From Verrucomicrobiota bacterium (GTDB taxonomy: Bacteria > Verrucomicrobiota > Verrucomicrobiia > Limisphaerales > UBA9464): a stretch of DNA of 36,961 nucleotides. Of this stretch, positions 10,001 through 18,103 are shown piece after piece. Under the pieces are notes generated by a model, which ran no database searches, was not told the DNA's origin, and was given only the letters and a program-made list of their open reading frames with translations. The position numbers and the translations under genes were made by a program. Location: assembly GCA_008933025.1 (NCBI GenBank), contig WBXI01000014.1, positions 1 through 36,961 on the forward strand, given 5' to 3'. The stretch's first letter is position 1; every line of letters starts with the position of its first letter.

Positions 10001-10681
10001 GTCGCCCGCCGCCCCTACGACCTGATCCTCATGGACTGCCAGATGCCCGAGTTGGACGGCTACGAGACGACCCGCCGGCTGCGGCGCGAGGAGGCGGACG
10101 GCACCTACGGCCGGCGGGCACCGCACTACGTGGTGGCGTTGACCGCCAATGCCATGGCCGGCGACCGGGAGAAATGCCTCGACGCCGGCATGGACGATTT
10201 CCTCACCAAGCCGATCGAGGTGGCCGCGCTCGAGTCCGCGATCCGGCGGGCGGTCGCTTTCCGCGATGCCGCCGAATCGCCGGTGGTTTTCCCGGAACCC
10301 GTGGCCAGGACGGCCGCCCCGCCGAGGGGCGATGCCGCCGCCCTGCCGGTGCTGGACATGGCCGTGCTCGACGCCTTGCGGGTGCCCGACGAACCCGCGG
10401 CCCTCGACGAACTCATCGACCTGTTCCTGGCGGACGCGTCCAAACGATGGTCGTCGATGGAGGACGCGGTGGCGCGGCGCGACGGCGCGGCGGTGCGTTT
10501 GCACGCGCACACGCTCAAGGGCAGCGCGTGCAATCTGGGTGGCTCCCGGCTCGCGGCGTTGTTGCAACCCGTCGAGGCCGCCGCCTCCGCCTCGGATTGG
10601 CCGGCGGTCGAACACGCGGTCGGGGAGGCTTTGGTCGCGTGGCGGCATTTCGTGGATGCCCTGCGCGCGGCCCATGGATGA
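7073..10681 (+). CDS. Hybrid sensor histidine kinase/response regulator (GAF-like N-terminus, three PAS, HisKA, HATPase_c, two REC, Hpt)
   Basis: 1202 aa; [26 protein letters not shown] (H box), [13 protein letters not shown] (N box), [45 protein letters not shown]; Hpt [13 protein letters not shown]. Confidence 0.95.
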   Translation: [1202 protein letters not shown]

Positions 10682-10715
10682 GGGTGCCCCGCGGATGGGA
10701 ACGGGGAACGCAAAC

Positions 10716-10743
10716 TTGCCGCCGGTCTCCATGGGGGTACCGT
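10716..10743 (+). promoter_or_regulatory. Candidate promoter immediately upstream of the PEP-CTERM gene
   Basis: TTGCCG (10716-10721), 16-nt spacer, TACCGT (10738-10743), ATG only 7 nt further on. Confidence 0.4.
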
Positions 10744-10750
10744 CCCCGCC

Positions 10751-12196
10751 ATGACTCGATTCGGCATCGCCCGGGGTTCCCTCTTTGGGGGTGGCTGCTG
10801 GCTGTTGGTTTCGGTTCCCGCGCTCGCCCAGACCGTCAGCCACGCCACGATCGGGTTGACCGATCTGCTCGCCCGGTATGGCGCGGGCGCGCCGAACGGG
10901 TCCTCGGTTTCGGTTTGGCAGACGGAGGCCGGAGCCGCCGGCAGCACCTTCCCGGGGGTCGCCCTGAGTCCGGGTGAGTACGTTCCCTTCGACGGCAACG
11001 GCGTCAGCGGGCATGCCGCCGCCGTCGCCGCGGAGTTCTATGCCGCGGGGTCGGGCATCTCCCAGGCCGTCCCGTATGTCTGGACGATGAACGCGAACCA
11101 GTTCATCGGCGGCGGGGGCCTGAAGGCGGTTTCGTCCCTTGCGCCGGCGATCCCGGTCATGGTCGACCTGAACACCGGCCTCCGGTTGCCCCAACCCCAG
11201 GTGATGAACGCCAGTTGGATCGGTGGCGCGAATGCCGCGGATGGCTATACCGCGGCGGAGATCAATGCCGACGTGAACCGACGCCTCGATTTCCTGGTGG
11301 CCACCCGGGGACTCACCGCGGTCGTGGGCGTCGACAATGCCCCGTCGACCCCGGCCCCGCTCCTCGGCCAATCGTACAATGCGATCGCCGTCGGCCTGAG
11401 CAACCTGTCGGCCGCGCAGGGTTACTCGAACGTCGATGGCAACGGGCGCATGGTGGTCGACATCGTGGCCCCGACCAGCGCCACGAGTTACGCGACCCCG
11501 GCGGTCGCGGGGGCGGCCACGCTGCTGGTCGACCGCGCCAACAAGACGCCTCTGCTCGCGGATGCCGCGGATCCCATGGTCGTCCGCTCCCTGCTCATGA
11601 CCGGCGCCCGGAAACTGCCCGGATGGGAACACGGGGAAGCCGGGACCGCCGACGACGTGGTGCATCCGCTCGACAAGATCCAGGGAGCGGGCGAACTGCG
11701 CGTCAACAATGCGTACGACATCCTGATGGCGGGCGAAAAGGCGGCGGGCAGCCACAGTATCGGCTTGGGTTGGTCCCTGTCGTCGATCGCCAAGGACGGC
11801 ATCCAGTACTACTTCGTGGACAACCCGCATGCGGGCGGGACGCTGACGGCGACGCTGAACTGGAACCGCACCAGCGACGGCACGCCGGACGGGCGCGGGT
11901 TGATCGGGGGCGACGTCCTGGCGGACCTGAACCTCGAGGTGTTTGCCTCGGACGACGGGGACACGATCGGGGGGACGCTGGCGCGCAGCGCGAGCACGCT
12001 CGACAACGTCGAGCACATCTTCCTGTCGGGGTTGGGCGTCGGGCGCTTCGCGATCGCGGTCGAAGGCGTGGACGCGGCCGCCTACGCGTTGAGTTTCCAG
12101 GTGGTTCCCGAACCAACGACGCTGGGTGCGGGCGCGGGACTCGCGGTGCTCGGGGCGGTCTGGGCCTGGCGCCGTTCCGTCGGGGCCGGACGGTGA
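10751..12196 (+). CDS. PEP-CTERM sorting-domain protein with subtilase (S8)-like domain
   Basis: Signal peptide; GNGVSGHAAAVAAEFYAAG and DIVAPTSATSYATPAVAGAATLLVD resemble the S8 His and Ser motifs; C-terminal VPEPTTLGAGAGLAVLGAVWAWRRSVGAGR is a PEP-CTERM signal. Confidence 0.8.
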   Translation: MTRFGIARGSLFGGGCWLLVSVPALAQTVSHATIGLTDLLARYGAGAPNGSSVSVWQTEAGAAGSTFPGVALSPGEYVPFDGNGVSGHAAAVAAEFYAAGSGISQAVPYVWTMNANQFIGGGGLKAVSSLAPAIPVMVDLNTGLRLPQPQVMNASWIGGANAADGYTAAEINADVNRRLDFLVATRGLTAVVGVDNAPSTPAPLLGQSYNAIAVGLSNLSAAQGYSNVDGNGRMVVDIVAPTSATSYATPAVAGAATLLVDRANKTPLLADAADPMVVRSLLMTGARKLPGWEHGEAGTADDVVHPLDKIQGAGELRVNNAYDILMAGEKAAGSHSIGLGWSLSSIAKDGIQYYFVDNPHAGGTLTATLNWNRTSDGTPDGRGLIGGDVLADLNLEVFASDDGDTIGGTLARSASTLDNVEHIFLSGLGVGRFAIAVEGVDAAAYALSFQVVPEPTTLGAGAGLAVLGAVWAWRRSVGAGR

Positions 12197-12205
12197 TCGG
12201 GGATT

Positions 12206-12667
12206 CTACGCCGACGGACTGTGGCGATGGATCCGGTCGAGGTACTCCGCGAGGAATTGTTTCGAGCAGGTGAGGCCCAGAAGGCGGCGCAGCAACGTCG
12301 ACGAGGACAACAGGTCGGCTTCGTAGCGTGCCATGGTGTAATGCACGTCTTCCGCGGATTCCGACCGGAGCAGGTGCTGGACGAGCACGAGTTCGCCCAC
12401 GAGGCGATTCCCACGGCCGGACTGGACGAGGAACCAGACGAGCGGGCGCCCGCGCCGCGGAAACATCCGGTAGAACAACCGGCGCTCGATCGGATTCCGG
12501 GCGAGGAACTGGCAGACGTCGTCGCCGATGACGGGGGCGGCTTCCGCCATGCCCGCCGAGAGATCCTGCCAGTTCTTGTCCTTCGACAAGGCGGGGTTCG
12601 GCGCGGTGATGAGATCGCGCAAGGTCTTTGCGGATCCCGCGGGACGCACATCGGGGTCTGTTGCCAT
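12206..12667 (-). CDS. Uncharacterised protein (~153 aa)
   Basis: MATDPDVRPAGSAKTLRDLITAPNPALSKDKNWQDLSAGMAEAAPVIGDDVCQFLARNPIERRLFYRMFP...; non-repetitive protein-like composition; ends 9 nt from the convergent gene. Start uncertain (GTG at 12673 also possible). Confidence 0.65.
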   Translation of the reverse strand: MATDPDVRPAGSAKTLRDLITAPNPALSKDKNWQDLSAGMAEAAPVIGDDVCQFLARNPIERRLFYRMFPRRGRPLVWFLVQSGRGNRLVGELVLVQHLLRSESAEDVHYTMARYEADLLSSSTLLRRLLGLTCSKQFLAEYLDRIHRHSPSA

Positions 12668-12889
12668 GGACACGGCGATAATTCGACGGAACCGAACGCC
12701 GTGGACCAATGCCGTTCCCGGGGAGGAGGACCCCGGGAGACAACGCCGGCCACCGCCGAGCGGCACCCAAAAAAATTGTTGATACCCTGATGGGCGGAAG
12801 CGCGCGAAACCGACGACGCACGAACCGAGCCCAGTTGACAGGTTTCGAGTTAGCTTGCCGGTCGCCCCGGCGTCAAGCGTCCGCATCGG

Positions 12890-14029
12890 TCAGTGCTTCA
12901 GTCCGGCGAAGAGGATGGCCAGGTCGATGACGAACAACAGCACGATGGTGACCTCGAGGATCATCATCCAGCGGTTCATCTGGTCGTGCTTCAGCAGTTC
13001 GTGCAGATCCGCGACGGCGCGGAGCTTGGCGTCGACCGAGCGATGCCAATCGCCGAGGTGAAAGCGGGAGGCGACGGTCTCGTAGACCCGGGCGACATGC
13101 CAGTCGCCGAAGAACTTGGTGATGTTGGAGAGCTCGTCGTTGAACCGGGTGAGATCCATGCGGAGCTCGCGGAGTTCGCGGATGAGGGCGGATCGGCCGC
13201 GGACGGCGGCACCGAGGTCGCGGTAGGTGCGTTCGAGGGACGAGTCGAGGATGCGGTCGTACGCCTCGAGTTCGGTCAACTGGAGGTTGGCGAGTTCGAG
13301 GACATAGAGCGTCTCTTCCCACTCCGAGGGATGGTCGACCACGAGGGCGGCATCCCAATCGATGACGGCGAGGTCGTCCTCGTAGTAACTGAGGTGGCGC
13401 GCGGTGGATTCGATGGCTTCCTGCCGCGAAAGGATTTGGTGGCCCTGCTCCTGGGTGAGGACGGCGGCGATTTCGCGGCGATGGGATTCGAGCCACGCCT
13501 CGGCACGGATGGGTTCGCCGTGGGCACCGGTCAAGGGACCACGGAAGCAGAAGACGGTATAGGCCTCCTCCTCGGCGATGCGGACGATGGGTCGGACGAT
13601 CAGGGGCGCGAGTTCCTGGCGGATGGACTCGGCGAGTTGGCGGACTTCCTGGTGGAGGATGCCGTCCCCGAACTCGAGGTCGTGATAGGCGACCAGTTCC
13701 GCGAGGCTGGACACCCGGAAGGGGACCCGGACCCGGATGCCGATGGCCCCGATGGGGAGGATGCGGACCTCGCGTTCGACGCGGACCGTTCCGTGGGGCC
13801 CGACGCGATCCTGCGGCGGGAGGCGGACCAGTTGGGGTTTGTAGAAGAGCAGGTGCCGGGGACCGCGGCGGGAGGCGTCGAGGTTGTGGACCGCGACGGG
13901 ATGGCCCAGAAGGGTGGCAATGGGTTCGCGGCCGAGTTCGTAGGCGATGTCGTACGCGAAGAGATAGACGATCTCGCCGGCAAACCCGCGTGCCGGAATC
14001 TCGGGTGGGGTCTCGGGCGTCGTCTCCAT
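12890..14029 (-). CDS. RMD1/DUF155-like protein with C-terminal transmembrane helix
   Basis: 379 aa; YLFAYDIAYELG..., EEEAYTVFCFRG, LERTYRDLGAAVRGRS, and a C-terminal helix LLKHDQMNRWMMILEVTIVLLFVIDLAILFAGLKH resembling the DUF155 C-terminal layout. Family assigned from memory. Confidence 0.6.
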   Translation of the reverse strand: METTPETPPEIPARGFAGEIVYLFAYDIAYELGREPIATLLGHPVAVHNLDASRRGPRHLLFYKPQLVRLPPQDRVGPHGTVRVEREVRILPIGAIGIRVRVPFRVSSLAELVAYHDLEFGDGILHQEVRQLAESIRQELAPLIVRPIVRIAEEEAYTVFCFRGPLTGAHGEPIRAEAWLESHRREIAAVLTQEQGHQILSRQEAIESTARHLSYYEDDLAVIDWDAALVVDHPSEWEETLYVLELANLQLTELEAYDRILDSSLERTYRDLGAAVRGRSALIRELRELRMDLTRFNDELSNITKFFGDWHVARVYETVASRFHLGDWHRSVDAKLRAVADLHELLKHDQMNRWMMILEVTIVLLFVIDLAILFAGLKH

Positions 14030-14035
14030 GCGCGA

Positions 14036-14041
14036 AGTCTA
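14036..14041 (-). promoter_or_regulatory. Candidate -10 element (TAGACT) of the RMD1-like gene
   Basis: Minus-strand TAGACT, 6 nt before the ATG at 14029; weak -35 TTCCCG at 17-nt spacing. Confidence 0.3.
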
Positions 14042-14282
14042 GCCTCCACGGGCCTCGGCGGGAAGCCGCGGGGCGCGGGAGCGGGTATGCCCGGCTGCCG
14101 GACCGAGGAGACCGTCCGTGTGCCACCGCGGCCAGATCACCGGCGACGGGCGGCATCGCGATTCGGCGACCGGGTTGGGACGGCGGTGCGCCGCCCGGGG
14201 GCCGGTCGATCACGACGGTCCCGAGCTGCGTCGGCGCGTGGAAAGGATGCGAGAATTGGCGTGACTGGGTCGCGGTCCTTCC

Positions 14283-14288
14283 TAACGT
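14283..14288 (+). promoter_or_regulatory. Candidate -10 element (TAACGT) of the CvpA-like gene
   Basis: CCTAACGTGG (14281-14290), 6 nt between TAACGT and the ATG at 14295. Confidence 0.3.
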
Positions 14289-14294
14289 GGCGCC

Positions 14295-15668
14295 ATGTAC
14301 GTCTGGCTGTTTGCGTTGCTCTTCGCGATGATCTTCGGGGCGTTGGGCTACGGTTCGGGAGCGATTCGGACCGCGGTGGCGCTGCTGGGAACGCTGATCG
14401 CGCTGGCGGTGATGGCGCCGCTGGGGAATCTGCTCCATGGCATCACGGACCGGATGACCGCGGACAACCTGGTGCTGCAATACGGCCTGCCGTACTTCCT
14501 GGCCTTCGTCTTCGTGTGGCTCGCGGTCTACGGCCTTGGTTTTCTGGCGCACCATCCCGTGATGATCCACTTCAAGTACCGCGAGGACGACGCCACGCGC
14601 GAGGGATTCAACCGCGTCAACCAGGCCGGGGGACTGGTGATCGGACTATTGATCGGCATGATCCTCTTCTTCGCGGTGGGCAAGCGGGTGTATGCGGGCG
14701 GTTACCTGACCGCGCAGACCACCGGGGAGGGCGCGAACGAGCCGACCTTGGTGAAGCTCGGGACGGCGATTCGCCGCCACATGGATTCCTCGGGTTGGGA
14801 CAAGGCGTTCGCGGCTTTGGACGAGACGCCGGCGCGGTTCTACGAGATTTCGGACATGCTGGGGCTGCTGTACGAGAACCCGGCCGCGCACGAACGGTTG
14901 CGCGACTACCCGCCGTACCTCGAGTACGAGGACAAGGCCGAGTTCACCGAGTTCGGCGCGGAAGACTTCAAGGACCTGCTCAAGAACAAGGCCGGGTTTT
15001 CCTCGGTCATCAACAGCGCCCATGGCCGCCCCTTGCTCGGCAACCAGGAACTCGTCGACGCGCTCTTGAAAACCGACCTCAAGGATCTCGAGGCTTACCT
15101 CCGCACCGGCGTGGCGCCGAAATACGCGGACGAGAAGATCCTGGGCCGCTGGCGCATCGACGTGAGCAGTGGGTTGCTCCAGACGCGTCGCCTGCACGGG
15201 ACGATCAGTCCTAAGGAATTCGCGGCGATGCGGATGATCTACTCCGCCGTGCTCGGCGGATTGCGCCTGAAAGTGCTCACCGACGGGAGATTCGTGACCA
15301 GTTCGGCCGCGTCGAAACCGGCGGAGGGATCGGACGCCGCGGCGGCCCCGGTGGCCGCGGTTCCCGGGCCGCCGGCGATGGATCCCAGTCTTTCGGCGCG
15401 CTATGGGATCGGGCGTGCCCGGCCCGGCGCGGGTGGGGCACCCGCCGTCGCCGCGGCGCCGGTCGCGCCCGCCACGCAGTTCAAATTGCCGAAGGTGAAC
15501 CTCAACGGGGTTGGAAGCTGGAAGCACACCGAGGGCAACAAGTACCGCGTCAAGCTTCCCGATGGCGGGGGCGCCGCCGAACTCGATGCCACCATCAACG
15601 ATCTCGGCCGCCTCGTCATGCCGAACCCGGCGCAGAAGCTCGCCTTGGTATTCGTTCGGGCGGGCTGA
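14295..15668 (+). CDS. CvpA-family-like membrane protein with long soluble C-terminal region
   Basis: MYVWLFALLFAMIFGALGYGSGAIRTAVALLGTLIALAVMAPLG... four N-terminal TM helices of CvpA type; 457 aa. Confidence 0.65.
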   Translation: MYVWLFALLFAMIFGALGYGSGAIRTAVALLGTLIALAVMAPLGNLLHGITDRMTADNLVLQYGLPYFLAFVFVWLAVYGLGFLAHHPVMIHFKYREDDATREGFNRVNQAGGLVIGLLIGMILFFAVGKRVYAGGYLTAQTTGEGANEPTLVKLGTAIRRHMDSSGWDKAFAALDETPARFYEISDMLGLLYENPAAHERLRDYPPYLEYEDKAEFTEFGAEDFKDLLKNKAGFSSVINSAHGRPLLGNQELVDALLKTDLKDLEAYLRTGVAPKYADEKILGRWRIDVSSGLLQTRRLHGTISPKEFAAMRMIYSAVLGGLRLKVLTDGRFVTSSAASKPAEGSDAAAAPVAAVPGPPAMDPSLSARYGIGRARPGAGGAPAVAAAPVAPATQFKLPKVNLNGVGSWKHTEGNKYRVKLPDGGGAAELDATINDLGRLVMPNPAQKLALVFVRAG

Positions 15669-15722
15669 ACGGTCCCGCATGTCGACCGTCGACCCGCCGC
15701 GCGCGGTGGCACACGGAGGCGC

Positions 15723-15756
15723 AAAAAACGGGCGATCCCCCAAGGGATCGCCCGTT
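15723..15756 (-). terminator. Rho-independent terminator of the sigma/anti-sigma operon
   Basis: Perfect 13-bp stem AACGGGCGATCCC (15727-15739) / GGGATCGCCCGTT (15744-15756), 4-nt loop, followed on the minus strand by a T tract. Confidence 0.88.
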
Positions 15757-15776
15757 CGCGTTACGAGCCCATCCCG

Positions 15777-16286
15777 TCACCGCCAGCCATTCCAGTGGAC
15801 GGGCATGACGGGCAAATCGGGAGGCGCAATGATGCTGGCCGGAAGACGGTTCGAGATCTGGGCGGGATCCACGGGGAAGAACTGCACCTGGTAGTGCACG
15901 CCGTCGGTGCGGTAGGGCCGGTCGTTGGCCAAGAGTCCGGACGACATCCAGGGACTGGGATCCATGCCGGCATTCGCGGGCGCGAAACCCTGCGGGTAGA
16001 CGGCCGTCTCCCCGGCGGTTTTGGCATGGTGCACGTAGATGCCGGCCACCGCGATCAGACCGATTCCGGCGCCGATCAGCGCATTGGCACCGACGAGGGC
16101 GGGACGCCCGGCAAAGAAACCCCGGACGCCGTCCCACCACCGTTCCGATCGCCGGGCTTCCTCCCGCTCGATGCGCCCGATGACCCCGGCGGAAAAATTC
16201 CGGAAGTATCCGGGCGGCGGCGTCTCGTGGCGTTTCAAGGCCACCAACCGCCGCACCTCGTCGAGTTCGTCGGGCATTTGTTCCAT
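15777..16286 (-). CDS. Putative anti-sigma factor / single-TM regulatory partner of the adjacent ECF sigma factor
   Basis: 169 aa, ATG 2 nt after the sigma stop codon; LDEVRRLVALKRHETPPPGYFRNFSAGVIGRIEREEA then one TM helix (ALVGANALIGAGIGLIAVAGIYV). Confidence 0.65.
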   Translation of the reverse strand: MEQMPDELDEVRRLVALKRHETPPPGYFRNFSAGVIGRIEREEARRSERWWDGVRGFFAGRPALVGANALIGAGIGLIAVAGIYVHHAKTAGETAVYPQGFAPANAGMDPSPWMSSGLLANDRPYRTDGVHYQVQFFPVDPAQISNRLPASIIAPPDLPVMPVHWNGWR

Positions 16287-16288
16287 GG

Positions 16289-16936
16289 TCAGCGCAGAAA
16301 ATCCGAGAGCAACGCCTGCAACTGCTGGCGCGCGTAATACAACCGGGACCGCACCGTGCCGGGATTGCAGTTCAACACCCGCGCGATCTCCTCGTGCGGC
16401 ATGCCCTGGATGTCATGCATCGCAACCACGGCCCGATGTTCTTCGGACAGGCTGAGCATGGCGGCGTTCAATTTCTCCCCGAGTTCGCGCAGGTTCGCGT
16501 CCCGCCGGGGATTCTTGTGCGAGACCAACTGCACCATTTCGGGGTCGTGCTCGGCGTTGAAATCGAGATCGTTGAGGCTGACGTGAAGGGCCCGGTTGCG
16601 GCGTTGCTTGAGGTGGTTGAGCGTGTGGTTGACCGCGATCCGGTAGATCCAGGTGTAAAAGCTGCTGTCGCCCTTGAAGTTCTTCAGCGCCTTCCACGCT
16701 TTGACGAAGGCCTCCTACGCAAGGTCGTTGGCGTCCTCGTGGTTCGACGTCATGTGGTACACCAGCCCGTAGATCCGCTCCTGGTACCGGCGCACCAACT
16801 CGTCGAAGGCTCCGAGATCCCCGGTTCTCGCCGCCTCGACCAGGGTCCGCTCGCCGGAATCCTCCGCGGCAGGCACGGCGCGCCCGGTGGGCGTCGGTTC
16901 CGCGGTGGGCTCCATGAGGGTCGGGGCGAGCGTCAT
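16289..16936 (-). pseudogene. ECF-family RNA polymerase sigma factor interrupted by one in-frame TAG codon
   Basis: Frame reads ...LVRRYQERIYGLVYHMTSNHEDANDLA-TAG(16715-16717)-EAFVKAWKALKNFKGDSSFYTWIYRIAVNHTLNHLKQRRN...LSLSEEHRAVVAMHDIQGMPHEEIARVLNCNPGTVRSRLYYARQQLQALLSDFLR. Sigma2 and sigma4 regions otherwise complete with no frameshift. Confidence 0.9.
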
Positions 16937-16942
16937 GGGGAC

Positions 16943-17989
16943 TTAACCCCCCAAAGCGGAGGTTTGTTGCTCGAGAAAAGCCGTCAAAGCCACCAAGGCA
17001 TGGCGCTCCGGGGTCTCCTTCAGTTCGTCCAAAGCCTTCCGGGCCTCGTCGAGAAATCCCGCGATCACCCGGCAGGACTCGCCGCGAGCATCCACCGTCT
17101 CCAGCAATGCCCGCACCGCGGCGAAGGACGCCGGATCCCAACTTTCCAGCCATCCGATCATGCGGGCGACGTCTTCCGTTCCGGCACGCTCGAAGAACGT
17201 CAGCAGCGGCAACGTGACCTTGCCTTTGGCGAGGTCGGTGCCGAGCGATTTTCCCGCGTCGTCTTCCGCCCCGTAAAGGTCCACGCAGTCGTCGTAGATC
17301 TGGTAGGCGGTGCCCAGGGCCAGCCCAAACCGCCTCAAGGCAGCGCGTTCGGATTCCGTCCCCGAGGACAGCCGGCCGCCGAGTTCGCAGGCCAACGCGA
17401 ACAGTTCCGCCGTCTTCATCTCCAGCACCTTGAAATACTCGGCCCGGCCGAGGTTCCACCGGCGGCGGCGGTGGGTTTGCAGGATCTCCCCGGTGCATAC
17501 CACGTGGGTGGAAAGCGCCACCGCCCGGCAGATGTCCGGCGTCGAGAATCCCGCGGCCAGCTTCAACGCGTGCGCGAACAGGCAATCGCCCACCAAGACC
17601 GCCACGTCGGGGCCGCAATGCCGGGCCAACGTGGATCGACCCCGCCGCATCGACGCCCCGTCCATGATGTCGTCGTGGACCAAGGTCGCCAGATGGATCA
17701 TTTCGATGACCACCGCGAGGGTCACGTGCTCGTCGGTCTGGGGCCCGCAGGTCCCCGCGGCCAAGGCCACCAGCGTGGGGCGCAGTTGCTTGCCTTGGTT
17801 GGTCAGCGCGTACCGCGCGTACGAGGCGATTTCGGGCTCGAACGCATCCACCTGTTCGGCCAGACGCGCCGTCACCTGCTCCAGAAAGGCATGCGCGGGC
17901 CCCACGACTTCTTCCCACGCCGCACGGGTGCGGAAATTGGGGTCGGCTGGAATCGTCTCGGGATCGAGGCTCGGCGCGGGAACCGCCAT
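16943..17989 (-). CDS. Polyprenyl (long-chain isoprenoid) diphosphate synthase
   Basis: 348 aa; GKQLRPTLVALAAG, HLATLVHDDIMDGASMRRGRSTL, GDCLFAHALKLA, GTAYQIYDDCVDLYG. Confidence 0.93.
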   Translation of the reverse strand: MAVPAPSLDPETIPADPNFRTRAAWEEVVGPAHAFLEQVTARLAEQVDAFEPEIASYARYALTNQGKQLRPTLVALAAGTCGPQTDEHVTLAVVIEMIHLATLVHDDIMDGASMRRGRSTLARHCGPDVAVLVGDCLFAHALKLAAGFSTPDICRAVALSTHVVCTGEILQTHRRRRWNLGRAEYFKVLEMKTAELFALACELGGRLSSGTESERAALRRFGLALGTAYQIYDDCVDLYGAEDDAGKSLGTDLAKGKVTLPLLTFFERAGTEDVARMIGWLESWDPASFAAVRALLETVDARGESCRVIAGFLDEARKALDELKETPERHALVALTAFLEQQTSALGG

Positions 17990-17998
17990 CGGGAGCGG

Positions 17999-18027
17999 AC
18001 CTTAGGTTTGGTGTGCGTGCGGGTCAA
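17999..18027 (-). promoter_or_regulatory. Promoter of the polyprenyl synthetase operon
   Basis: Minus strand: TTGACC (18027-18022), 17-nt spacer, TAAGGT (18004-17999); ATG at 17989, 9 nt after the -10. Confidence 0.55.
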
Positions 18028-18103
18028 CCGTGCCGCTTCCGGGAGTTTCGTGGGCCCGCGACCGGATCTTCCTTTCGTGCCCCGGCCCTTGCAGGATCCC
18101 GCC

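Noticed and set aside
7273-10977. 1234-aa + strand ORF in another frame of the kinase gene
   Set aside because: GC-driven shadow ORF of low complexity; the kinase frame has all the conserved motifs.
6932-12016. 5-kb minus-strand open frame continuing upstream of SOD (1935-aa ORF)
   Set aside because: Antisense to the clearly coding histidine kinase and PEP-CTERM genes; Arg/Pro/Gly/His-rich, no domain; stop-free because of high GC. Only the SOD end is real.
12717-12737. CCCGGGG-7nt-CCCCGGG hairpin as terminator
   Set aside because: No T tract on either strand; a chance GC-rich hairpin is plausible.
12835-12866. TTGACA on the + strand as a promoter
   Set aside because: No -10 box at proper spacing and no + strand gene follows.
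16715-16717. Genome-wide reassignment of TAG
   Set aside because: The acyltransferase (577) and GT39-like gene (30208) end in TAG at the expected positions.
16394-18103. N-terminal 570 aa of the 944-aa + ORF
   Set aside because: Antisense to sigma factor and prenyl synthase; the real gene begins at the lipoprotein signal at 18104.
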